Below are positions 36,110 through 43,774 of a stretch of DNA of 64,000 nucleotides, in pieces. The position numbers and the translations under genes were made by a program. The stretch lies in the NCBI RefSeq assembly GCF_000719865.1, contig NZ_JOID01000016.1, forward strand, positions 186,001 through 250,000, given 5' to 3'. Below the pieces are notes generated by a model, which was given only the letters and a program-made list of their open reading frames with translations, did not search any database and was not told the origin of the DNA. Numbering within the stretch: position 1 is the first letter of the stretch; every line of letters begins with the position of its first letter. The DNA comes from Streptomyces albus subsp. albus (lineage in GTDB: Bacteria; Actinomycetota; Actinomycetes; Streptomycetales; Streptomycetaceae).

Positions 36110-36345
36110 AGGATCATCCGTTGGCCGAGAAGACCATCTGGCAGAAGTCGTCCTACTCGCAGGAGGAGGGCGAGTGCGTCGAACTCGCCGCTGCCGGGCC
36201 CGCCGTCGTCGCCCTTCGCGAGAGCGATCACCCGGGTGCGGTTCTCACTCTCCGCCGCACCGTGCTCGGCGCTCTGCTGCGCGGGGTCAAGGCCGGGGAG
36301 TTCGACGGTCCGGCTGCTCGCGGACGCAGAAGCCGGCCGCACTGA
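36106..36345 (+). CDS. DUF397 protein
   Basis: A 79-aa partner of the preceding regulator. The DUF397 core is WQKSSYSQEEGECVELAAAGPAVVALRESDHPGAVLTL. It starts with GTG 36106, overlapping the regulator stop. Proteins of this family bind or antagonise their XRE partner. After it, 77 bases separate it from the convergent PIN gene. Confidence 0.92.
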   Translation: MKDHPLAEKTIWQKSSYSQEEGECVELAAAGPAVVALRESDHPGAVLTLRRTVLGALLRGVKAGEFDGPAARGRRSRPH

Positions 36346-36422
36346 CGCGGGCACATGGAGCGGACCCGGGTCCAGCCCGCCCTGCGGGGTTCAGGGCCCG
36401 GGTCCGCTCCGCCGCCGTACCG

Positions 36423-36896
36423 TCAGGCGTAGGACGCGAGAAGTGCGTCGAGCGTCCACACCCCGGCCTCGATTCCCGAGGTCCGGGCCAGGTACCGGTC
36501 GCGCTCGACGAGGATGTTGAGATCGCCGCAGCCCAGACGGTTGCAGGCGTGCTCGATCAGGCTGCTGCCCGTCCGTCCTCCCGCGAGCAGGGTCTCCAGG
36601 TGAGCGGCGTTCCACTCGACCTCGTTCAGCGCCCAGGGTGCCGTGCCGTCCACCACCGTCCGGAGGACCGCGGCGAAGCGCTCGGCGCAGGCCCGGCGCG
36701 CCTTGCCGTCCGGTAACTGAGCGATGTGGTTCCCGGTCTCGATCACCGCTGTCACCGGGAGCAGCAGCGTGCAGTTCCGGGCCTCGCGCTTGCGGCGCAA
36801 GTCCTGGGCCACCTGCTCCCGGTCCTGGCACTTGCCGGGGACCCCGAGGAGGTTGCAGAGGACGGAGGTGTCGACGAACTCGACTCTGCGCGCCAC
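36423..36896 (-). CDS. PIN-domain nuclease-like protein
   Basis: A 157-aa single PIN-like domain. The acidic positions that bind metal are present: Asp9 in FVDTSVLCNLL, Glu53 in TAVIETGNHI, and Asp125/Asp133 in GCGDLNILVERDRYL. This is the length of VapC-type ribonucleases, but the partner is not an antitoxin. It begins three bases after the AAA ATPase stop (GTG 36896), so the pair is one operon. A nuclease activated by the ATPase is the likely scheme, by analogy with Septu/PARIS-type defence; this is inference. Confidence 0.75.
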   Translation of the reverse strand: MARRVEFVDTSVLCNLLGVPGKCQDREQVAQDLRRKREARNCTLLLPVTAVIETGNHIAQLPDGKARRACAERFAAVLRTVVDGTAPWALNEVEWNAAHLETLLAGGRTGSSLIEHACNRLGCGDLNILVERDRYLARTSGIEAGVWTLDALLASYA

Positions 36897-36899
36897 GTT

Positions 36900-38219
36900 T
36901 CACCCGATTCCGAGCAGCCGGTCGAACTCGGTGTAGTCGCGGTCGCCGCGGTCCCGCTGCTCCAGCCGGCCCTGCGTCACCACCTCGCCGAGGGTTCCGG
37001 CCGCCATGGCCGCCGGATAGCCCTCCAGTTCCGTGAGCCGGCCGAGGCGGCTGGTGCCGGTCTCCCGGTCGCGCGTGCAGACGACGACGCCTTCGTGGTC
37101 GGCGCTGTCGAGGGCCGTGAGCAGAGCCGGGCTGTGTGTGGTGATCAGGACCTGGGTGCTGTTCTCGGCGCTGGCCTGGCGGACCAGTTGCAGTACCTCG
37201 GAAGCCTGCGAGGGGTGCAGTCCGTTCTCCAGTTCCTCGATCACCAGCATCAGGGAGCGCTCGGTCTGCTCCGGGAGCCGAGACCCCAGGTCGAGGCCGC
37301 TGCCACCGGTGAGCAGTGAGGTGGCCACCGCCAGGAAGCGCAGCATGCCGTCGCTCATCTCCCTGGCCGGGGTGAGCCCGAATCGTCCCTCGTCCAGGGC
37401 CAGCATCACATCGCCCAGTTCGGACCTGGTGACCGCCAGTTTCTCGATGTCGTGATCGGTCAGGCCCCGCAGCAGTTCCACCAGCCGCTGGAACAGGCCC
37501 GGCTCCCGGCGTTGGAGGTCTCCCACCGCGGCGGACAGATTCTCCGCCGTGCGCCGCAGATGCACGTCGCGCGCCGGCACGTACTGGCGCATGAGGTGCG
37601 GCACCGGGTCGAGATGAAAGACCCCCGTGAGCGCCGAGAGCACCGTCTCGGCGCACCACAGGGTGTCCTGTTCGCCCGTGGTCTCGCCGACCAGGCGGCC
37701 GGGGACCTGTGAGGTGAGGAGTCTTGACGCGCGGAACATCATCCGGGGGTTCCGGCCCGGCTTGCCGTTGTGCACGGTCGCCACTACGGGGCCGGGCCCG
37801 CCCGGTTCGGTCATCTCCAGTACGGCCTTCCGGCCGCGGTGCGTCGGGCCGGTGATGCGCTCGGAGACGATCCGGACCTCCGGCTCCACCTGGACCGTGA
37901 CGTCGAGATCGACCAGCCACCGCTCGCCCGACTCCTCCCGCCGCACGGTGCAGCCGAGAGTGAAGTGATCCGAGCCGTGCGGCACACAGCCGGCCAGCCC
38001 GCCCCGCACCGGCCCGGACTCGCCGCGACGGCTCTCCAGCGCCTCGACGACGTCCTCGCCCCGCGCCAGACGGGACAGGACTTCCAGGCCGTCGAGAGCA
38101 TTGGACTTGCCGCTGCTGTTCCGGCCGATCAGGACGGTGAGCGGCGCGAGCGGAAGCACTTCGTCACGGAAACTCTTGAACGCGGTGAGACGGACCTCTT
38201 GGATCGTCTGGACTGTCAC
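36900..38219 (-). CDS. AAA_21/OLD-like ATPase
   Basis: A 439-aa SMC/ABC-type ATPase: Walker A GRNSSGKS (32-39) after RLTAFKSFRDE, an ABC-signature-like REMSDGMLRFLA (287-297), Walker B LMLVIEELENGLHP (323-336) and the H-loop TTHSPALL (360-367). There is no fused TOPRIM domain, so nuclease activity is probably supplied by the adjacent PIN protein. Such ATPases act as sensors in many antiphage systems (OLD, PARIS AriA, PtuA). It lies between an XRE/DUF397 pair and a HATPase_c gene that often occur together, suggesting a later insertion. Confidence 0.85.
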   Translation of the reverse strand: MTVQTIQEVRLTAFKSFRDEVLPLAPLTVLIGRNSSGKSNALDGLEVLSRLARGEDVVEALESRRGESGPVRGGLAGCVPHGSDHFTLGCTVRREESGERWLVDLDVTVQVEPEVRIVSERITGPTHRGRKAVLEMTEPGGPGPVVATVHNGKPGRNPRMMFRASRLLTSQVPGRLVGETTGEQDTLWCAETVLSALTGVFHLDPVPHLMRQYVPARDVHLRRTAENLSAAVGDLQRREPGLFQRLVELLRGLTDHDIEKLAVTRSELGDVMLALDEGRFGLTPAREMSDGMLRFLAVATSLLTGGSGLDLGSRLPEQTERSLMLVIEELENGLHPSQASEVLQLVRQASAENSTQVLITTHSPALLTALDSADHEGVVVCTRDRETGTSRLGRLTELEGYPAAMAAGTLGEVVTQGRLEQRDRGDRDYTEFDRLLGIG

Positions 38220-38319
38220 GTTGTCAAGCTACCGCAGGCCGGGCCGGGTCCTCTGCCTGCTGCGCGCGGCCAGGGCCGGGGCAGGGTCCGGAGGGCTGAT
38301 CCGCGCACGGCCCGGCGGG

Positions 38320-38748
38320 CTATGCCCGGGCGGTGCCCAGTTCGCACCAGACGCCCTTGCCCCGGCGGTCGCCCAGGCCGGGCGGGCCGCCCCGTACATG
38401 GCCCCAGGCATCGGCGAGGGCGGCGACCAGGGCGAGGCCGCGGCCGCCCTCGTCGTCCGCCCGGGCGCTGCGCGGGGCGGGTGCGGACGGGTTGGCGTCG
38501 TAGACGCTGATCCTCACGAGGGTCGGCTCGACCACCAGCCACAGCAGGGAGCCGATTCCAGAACCGGAGCCGCCGCCCTTGTCGGTGTGCACATAGGAGT
38601 TCGTGACCAGTTCGGAGGTGCACAGAGCCGCGCTGTCGGTGATGTGCCGCAGGTCCAGCGAGCGCAGGACACTCGTCACGAAGTCCCGGGCGATCTTCGG
38701 GACGGTGACCTGCGGCGGACAGCACAGGGCGTAGGTGTGGGGCTCCAT
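38320..38748 (-). CDS. HATPase_c regulatory protein (anti-sigma-kinase like)
   Basis: A 142-aa GHKL ATP-binding protein like RsbW/SpoIIAB. The N-box is seen as SELVTNSYVHT and the G1 box as VYDANPSAPAP; the G2 region is DEGGRGLALVAALADAWG. These small Streptomyces proteins are often coded beside XRE/DUF397 genes and probably act in partner-switching or serine phosphorylation of a regulator. The ATG at 38748 is covered by an AGGAG site lying within an inverted repeat. Confidence 0.88.
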   Translation of the reverse strand: MEPHTYALCCPPQVTVPKIARDFVTSVLRSLDLRHITDSAALCTSELVTNSYVHTDKGGGSGSGIGSLLWLVVEPTLVRISVYDANPSAPAPRSARADDEGGRGLALVAALADAWGHVRGGPPGLGDRRGKGVWCELGTARA

Positions 38749-38754
38749 GCCTCT

Positions 38755-38772
38755 CCTCTCCCCTGGGAGAGG
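38755..38772. promoter_or_regulatory. inverted repeat at the HATPase gene ribosome site
   Basis: CCTCTCCC and GGGAGAGG are perfect inverted repeats with a 2-base centre, immediately upstream of the HATPase start codon on the minus strand. It includes the purine-rich ribosome site, so folding or protein binding could limit translation. Confidence 0.5.
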
Positions 38773-38984
38773 GACACCGCAACCGCATTGCCACTACCGA
38801 TGGTGTGAATCGCGTCACGGAACGTAGAAGGCGGGAGGGGAGCGGAGCACGGAGATCCCTTCCGATACGGGTGAGGGCTGCGGATCGGTGGGCGGGTCCG
38901 TCCGGTGGTGCGGTGTGCCGGTGGAACGGAGCCGTACGGAGTGGGGCGTACTGCCCGGTGGGCGCGGGCCCCGTACCGGAGGGA

Positions 38985-39021
38985 GTGCCCAACGGCTGTT
39001 CGGCGTACAGCCGTTGGGCAC
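38985..39021 (-). terminator. 15-bp perfect hairpin after the arabinan operon
   Basis: 38985-38999 and 39007-39021 are exactly complementary around a 7-base loop, about 100 bases past the GH51 stop. It is the likely terminator of the leftward arabinan operon. The rest of the gap 38773-39123 has no gene. Confidence 0.75.
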
Positions 39022-39074
39022 GTGTGTGGGCGGTGCCGGAGCGGCCGGGGTCTGTCCGGCCCCGGCCGGTCCGG

Positions 39075-39119
39075 TCCGGTTCGGTCCGCTCCGGTTCGGT
39101 CCGCTCCGGTTCGGTCGGC
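39075..39119. repeat. 15-bp tandem repeat beside the GH51 stop
   Basis: TCCGGTTCGGTCCGC occurs three times in a row (39075, 39090, 39105; the last copy has one change), ending five bases from the GH51 stop codon. It is noncoding and probably variable. Confidence 0.9.
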
Positions 39120-39123
39120 TCCG

Positions 39124-40647
39124 TCAGACCAGGCGGATGACGTTCCAGGACAGGGGCTCCAGCACCGTGCGCAGCGCGCCGTCCACCAGGGTGGTGCCCT
39201 CCGCCGCGTGCGGGGTGACGCGCTCCGGGTCGGCCAGGGTGTTGCGGGCCTCCGGGTCGGCGTCGGCCAGCACGCTGTGCTCGGCGACCCGTTCGAGCGC
39301 CAGGCCTTGCAGCACGACCTTCAGCGGCAGGGGTTCGGTCTGGCTGCGGTTGACGGCGAAGACGGTGACCGCGCCCGTCTCCTCGTCCTGTACGGCCGTG
39401 GCGTGCAGCAACGGAACCTCTCCGTAGCGCGCGGTCTTCTGCACCGGCCCGACCGGGTCGACCGTCAGGACCCGGCCGCGCCCGTACCGCGACGCTTGAG
39501 CGAAGGGATAGAAGGTGGTCTGCCGCCAGGCGGGGCCGCCGGGTTCGGTGAGGATCGGGGCGATGACGTTGACGAGCTGGGCGAGGCAGGCGACGGTCAC
39601 CCGGTCCGCGTGCCGGAGCAGCGCGATGAGCAGTGAGCCGAAGACGACGGCGTCGGTGACGCTGTAGTTGTCCTCCAGCAGCCGCGGCGCCTCCTCCCAG
39701 GTGCCCGGGTTCCGCTCGGCCTCCTCCTGGAAGCGGGAGAGGTACCAGACGTTCCACTCGTCGAAGGAGAGGTTGATGCGCTTCTTCGACTTGAGCCGGG
39801 CGCCGACGTGGTCGCAGGTGGCGATCACGTTCTCGATGAAGGACTCCATGTCGACGGCGGAGGCGAGGAAGGAGTCCCGGTCGCCGTCCTTCTCCTCGTA
39901 GTAGGCGTGCAGGGAGATGTGGTCGACGAGGTCGTAGCACTCCGCCAGGACGGTGGCCTCCCAGGCGGCGAAGGTCGGCATGTACTGGCCGGAGCTGCCG
40001 CAGGCGACCAGCTCCAGGTCCGGGTCGATCTGCCGCATCGCGCGGGCGGTCTCGGCGGCCAGCCGGCCGTACTCCTCCGCCGTCTTGTGGCCGGTCTGCC
40101 AGGGGCCGTCCATCTCGTTGCCGAGACACCAGAGGCGGATGCCGTACGGGTCCTTCGCCCCGTGCGCGATGCGGCGCTCGGAGAGTTCGGTGCCGCCGGG
40201 GTGGTTGGCGTACTCCAGGAGTTCGACGGCCTCGGCGACGCCGCGGGTGCCGAGGTTGACGGCCATCATGGGCTCGCCGCCGGCCTTCGCGACGAAGTCC
40301 ATGTACTCGGCGAGGCCGAAGCGGTTGGTCTCGGTGGAGCGCCAGGCGAGGTCGAGGCGGCGCGGCCGGTCCTCCGCCGGGCCGGTGCCGTCCTCCCACT
40401 TGTAGCCGGAGACGAAGTTCCCGCCGGGGTAGCGGATGGCGGTCACCCCGAGTTCGCGGACCAGTTCGAGGACGTCGGTGCGGAGGCCCGCCTCGTCGGC
40501 GGCGGGGTGGCCGGGTTCGTACACGCCCGTGTAGACGCAGCGGCCCAAGTGCTCGACGAAGGAGCCGAAGAGGCGGGGGTTGACGTCGCCGACGGTGAAG
40601 TCGGGGTCAAGGGTGATGCGGGCGGTGCGGGCGGTGCGGGCGGTCAT
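39124..40647 (-). CDS. GH51 alpha-L-arabinofuranosidase
   Basis: A 507-aa intracellular glycoside hydrolase that removes terminal arabinofuranose from arabino-oligosaccharides. Acid/base Glu178 is in WCLGNEMDGPW and nucleophile Glu297 in SFDEWNVWY. The N-terminal region GSFVEHLGRCVYTGVYEPG and IRYPGGNFVSGYKWEDG are GH51 hallmarks. There is no signal peptide, so it works on imported oligomers. ATG 40647. It is the last gene of the leftward arabinan operon. Confidence 0.95.
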   Translation of the reverse strand: MTARTARTARITLDPDFTVGDVNPRLFGSFVEHLGRCVYTGVYEPGHPAADEAGLRTDVLELVRELGVTAIRYPGGNFVSGYKWEDGTGPAEDRPRRLDLAWRSTETNRFGLAEYMDFVAKAGGEPMMAVNLGTRGVAEAVELLEYANHPGGTELSERRIAHGAKDPYGIRLWCLGNEMDGPWQTGHKTAEEYGRLAAETARAMRQIDPDLELVACGSSGQYMPTFAAWEATVLAECYDLVDHISLHAYYEEKDGDRDSFLASAVDMESFIENVIATCDHVGARLKSKKRINLSFDEWNVWYLSRFQEEAERNPGTWEEAPRLLEDNYSVTDAVVFGSLLIALLRHADRVTVACLAQLVNVIAPILTEPGGPAWRQTTFYPFAQASRYGRGRVLTVDPVGPVQKTARYGEVPLLHATAVQDEETGAVTVFAVNRSQTEPLPLKVVLQGLALERVAEHSVLADADPEARNTLADPERVTPHAAEGTTLVDGALRTVLEPLSWNVIRLV

Positions 40648-40754
40648 GGAGGCCTTTCGGTCCGGGGACGGGAGGCGGGAAGCGGGGGGACGGGGGTACG
40701 GCGGTACGAGGGCCGGGCCCGCGTGCCGGGTGCGGTGCCGGGCCCGGCCGGGGG

Positions 40755-41720
40755 TCAGTACGCGCTGGGCCAGCCGCCGCTCCAGCCCAGCAGGTTGATG
40801 CCGAGCTTGGGTGTGCCGTTGTCGTCGCGGTCGTAGTAGTGGTAGACGAGCACATGCCCGTCGCTGTCCTTCAGGACGGACTGCCCGCCGGGTCCGATGT
40901 AGCGCCCGTGGGTCTCCAGCACCGGTGTGCCGCCGCCGTCCATCATCCGTACCCCGCCGCGGTCGGTGTACGGCCCGGTCGGGCTGCTCGCCCGGCCCGC
41001 CTTGATCTTGTACGTGGAGTCGGTGCCGGCGCAGCACCGGTCGTAGGAGGCGAACAGGTAGTAGAAGCCGCCCCGTTTGACGATCTGCGGGGCCTCCACG
41101 GCGTGCGGCGCGTCGGGCCGGGTGGCGAGGCTGTGCACGGTGCGGTCGCTGTGCCGGTTCCCGGTGGCGGGGTCGAGGCGGATCATCTTGATGCCGGTCC
41201 AGTACGAGCCGAAGCTCAGCCACCAGGTGCCGTCGTCGTCCACGAAGAGGTTGGGGTCGATGGCGTTGTGGTTGTCGCTCGTGCTCGTCCGGTAGACGAT
41301 GCCGCGGTCGCTCCAGCTTCCGGGGAGGCCGGTGGAGCTCTTGGCCAGCCCGATCGCGGAGTGGTTGGAGCCGAAGGAGGAGACGGCGTAGTACATCCAG
41401 TAGGCGCCGTCGTGGTACGAGATGTCGGGCGCCCAGGGGTCCCGCTCGGAGGAGTAGTCCGACCACCAGGACGGCAGGGTCGTGAAGGCCGATCCGGCGC
41501 GGGTGAAGTGGGTGCGGTCGGTGGAGACGCGGGCCTCCAGGCCGCCGTGCGTGGAGTAGAGGACGTACCGTCCGTCGGTGGTCTTGACCATCGTCGGGTC
41601 GTGGACGACGACATCGCCGGTGACCAGCCCGGGGTTGGGGTAGGCGGTGGCGCCGGAGGGCAGCAGGGCGAGCAGCAGGGCCGCGGGCAGGGCGGTGAGC
41701 AGTGCGCGTCGGCGACGCAT
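40755..41720 (-). CDS. GH43 endo-1,5-alpha-L-arabinanase (secreted)
   Basis: A 321-aa secreted five-bladed beta-propeller enzyme. The signal peptide is about residues 1-26 (RRRR, hydrophobic core, ATA). The GH43 triad is Asp41 (VVVHDPTMVK), Asp155 (NAIDPNLF) and Glu209 (HAVEAPQIV). It cleaves the arabinan backbone outside the cell; the products would enter by the adjacent ABC importer and be trimmed by GH51. It lacks a carbohydrate-binding module. Confidence 0.93.
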   Translation of the reverse strand: MRRRRALLTALPAALLLALLPSGATAYPNPGLVTGDVVVHDPTMVKTTDGRYVLYSTHGGLEARVSTDRTHFTRAGSAFTTLPSWWSDYSSERDPWAPDISYHDGAYWMYYAVSSFGSNHSAIGLAKSSTGLPGSWSDRGIVYRTSTSDNHNAIDPNLFVDDDGTWWLSFGSYWTGIKMIRLDPATGNRHSDRTVHSLATRPDAPHAVEAPQIVKRGGFYYLFASYDRCCAGTDSTYKIKAGRASSPTGPYTDRGGVRMMDGGGTPVLETHGRYIGPGGQSVLKDSDGHVLVYHYYDRDDNGTPKLGINLLGWSGGWPSAY

Positions 41721-41789
41721 GGGGGGTGTCCTTCCGTTACGGGGGCGTGGGGATACGGGAGGGCGGGTCGTACGCGGATGCCCCGCGCG

Positions 41790-41822
41790 GTGCGGAGTGC
41801 GGTGCGCGGTGCGCGGTGCGTC
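41790..41822. repeat. GCGGTGC-rich imperfect repeat
   Basis: Repeats of GTGCGGAGTGCG / GTGCGCG lie in the 180-base gap between the GH43 and permease genes. No coding role. It could be part of the leader of the GH43 mRNA. Confidence 0.5.
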
Positions 41823-41900
41823 GCGCGTACGGGATGCGTGGCGTTGCGCGTGGGCCGGTCCGGACCGGGAGCCGCCGCGGGCCCCCGGTCCGGACCCGGG

Positions 41901-42815
41901 CTACTGGCCGGCGAGGCCCGTGTGGGCGACGCCGCGGACGATCTGGCGCTGGAAGATCGCGAAGACGACGAGCAGCGGCAGCCCGGCGATGACGAGGGAG
42001 GCCATCACCTGGGCGTAGCGCACGCCGTACGTGGACTGGACGTTGACGAGGCCGACGGGCAGCGTCATCCCGGCCGGATCGGTGGTCACCAGGAACGGCC
42101 AGAGGAAGTTGTTCCAGGTGGAGATGAAGGTGAAGATCGCGACGGCGGCGAGGACGGGCCGGGAGAGCGGCAGCACGATCTGCCAGAACACCCGCCAGCG
42201 CCCGGCGCCGTCGCAGAAGGCGGCCTCCTCCAGTTCGCGCGGCACGCCCTCGAAGAACTTCACCAGGATGAAGACCATGGCGGGCACGGCGACCTGCGGC
42301 AGGATCACGCCCCAGTAGGTGTCGACGAGCCGCAGCCGCACCATCTCGGCGAAGAGCGGGGCGATGAGCACCTGCGGCGGCACCATGATCCCGGCGAGCA
42401 CGAGCCCGTAGAGGACGCGGCGGCCGCGGAACTCGGTGCGGGCGAAGCCGTAGGCGGCCATCGCGCAGGTGGTGACCGTCAGCAGGGTCGTCATCACCGC
42501 GATGTAGGCGGAGTTGACCATCCAGCGGGCCAGGTCGCCGGACGCCCACACCTCGCCGTAGGCCTCGAAGGTGATGGTGGAGCCCACCCACTCCAGTGTG
42601 GTCTTCGTCGTCTCGCTCGCCGGTTTGAGGGAGGTGGCCACGGCCCAGGCGAGGGGCAGCAGCCAGGCGACGGCGAGCAGCACGGCCAGGGCGAGCAGGG
42701 CGATCCGGCCACGCGTCCAGCGGGGCGTGCGGCCCCCGCCGGTCCCGGGCGCGGCGGCGCCGCCCGGCACGGGGGCACCGGCCACGGTGGTGCCGTCCAC
42801 GGCGGTTGCGCTCAC
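41901..42815 (-). CDS. carbohydrate ABC transporter permease (MalG type)
   Basis: A 304-aa permease with six helices and the EAA motif EEAAFCDGAGRWRVFWQIVLP that docks the ATPase. No ATPase is coded here; Streptomyces importers of this class share the housekeeping MsiK ATPase. Its GTG start at 42815 overlaps the partner permease stop by four bases. Confidence 0.93.
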   Translation of the reverse strand: MSATAVDGTTVAGAPVPGGAAAPGTGGGRTPRWTRGRIALLALAVLLAVAWLLPLAWAVATSLKPASETTKTTLEWVGSTITFEAYGEVWASGDLARWMVNSAYIAVMTTLLTVTTCAMAAYGFARTEFRGRRVLYGLVLAGIMVPPQVLIAPLFAEMVRLRLVDTYWGVILPQVAVPAMVFILVKFFEGVPRELEEAAFCDGAGRWRVFWQIVLPLSRPVLAAVAIFTFISTWNNFLWPFLVTTDPAGMTLPVGLVNVQSTYGVRYAQVMASLVIAGLPLLVVFAIFQRQIVRGVAHTGLAGQ

Positions 42816-43774
42816 CGGTCACTCTCCTCACTGGCGCGCCGGGACAGCCGCAGCTGGACCAGCGAGACGACGACGATCAGGGCGAAGAAGACGTAGGAGA
42901 CGGCGGAGGCGTAGCCGATCCGGTAGCCGGTGAAGCCGGCCTGGTAGACGTACTGGAGGATCGGCCGGGTGGACTCGTCGGGCCCGCCGCCGGTCATGAT
43001 GTAGACCTGGTCGAAGATCTTGAGCGAGGCCAGCAGCTGGAGCACCAGCACGACGAAGGTGGTGCGGCGCAGGCTCGGCAGGGTGATGTGCCACAGCCGG
43101 TGCCAGGGGCCGGCGCCGTCGATCTCGGCGGCCTCGTAGAGGTGTTGCGGGATGGACTGGAGTCCGGCCAGGTAGAGCAGGAAGTTGAAGCCGACCGTCC
43201 ACCACACGGTGGTGAGGACGATGGAGAGCATCGCGTAGCGGGTGTCGCTGAGCCAGCCGATGTCCGGGTCGAGCCCGGCGGCGCCCAGCAGCAGGTCGGC
43301 CAGGCCGAAGTCGGACGGGTAGATCATCCACAGCCAGAGCAGGCAGACGACGCCCGAGGGCAGCAGGAAGGGCGCGAACCAGGAGAGCCGCCACAGCCAC
43401 TGCACCACCCGCAGCTCGTGGGCCAGCAGCGCGAGGACGAGTCCCAGCACGACGAGCGGGACGGTGCTGAGGGCGGTGAACCAGAGGGTGTTCCAGAGGG
43501 AGGACCAGACGTTCGGGTCGGTCAGCGCCTCGGCGTAGTTGTCCAGCCCGACGAACTCCGACTCGGTGCCGGCGATGTTGTCGTCGCCGAGGCTCATCTT
43601 GATGCCGTAGAGCAGCGGCCAGACCAGGAAGAGGGCGTAGACGATCAGGAACGGCGCGGTGAAGAGCAGCCCGTGCTCGGTCCACTTGTGGCGGACGGAG
43701 CGTACGGAGCCCGTGGTCCCGGCCCGGGCCCCGGCGGCGGGCGCGGCGGGCGGTACGGCGGAGGTGGTGGTCAT
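42812..43774 (-). CDS. carbohydrate ABC transporter permease (MalF type)
   Basis: A 320-aa permease with six helices; first helix LFTAPFLIVYALFLVWPLLYG, EAA motif YEAAEIDGAGPWHRLWHITLP. It forms the heterodimeric channel with the following permease. Its start overlaps the stop of the binding-protein gene, giving a tightly coupled operon. Confidence 0.93.
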   Translation of the reverse strand: MTTTSAVPPAAPAAGARAGTTGSVRSVRHKWTEHGLLFTAPFLIVYALFLVWPLLYGIKMSLGDDNIAGTESEFVGLDNYAEALTDPNVWSSLWNTLWFTALSTVPLVVLGLVLALLAHELRVVQWLWRLSWFAPFLLPSGVVCLLWLWMIYPSDFGLADLLLGAAGLDPDIGWLSDTRYAMLSIVLTTVWWTVGFNFLLYLAGLQSIPQHLYEAAEIDGAGPWHRLWHITLPSLRRTTFVVLVLQLLASLKIFDQVYIMTGGGPDESTRPILQYVYQAGFTGYRIGYASAVSYVFFALIVVVSLVQLRLSRRASEESDR

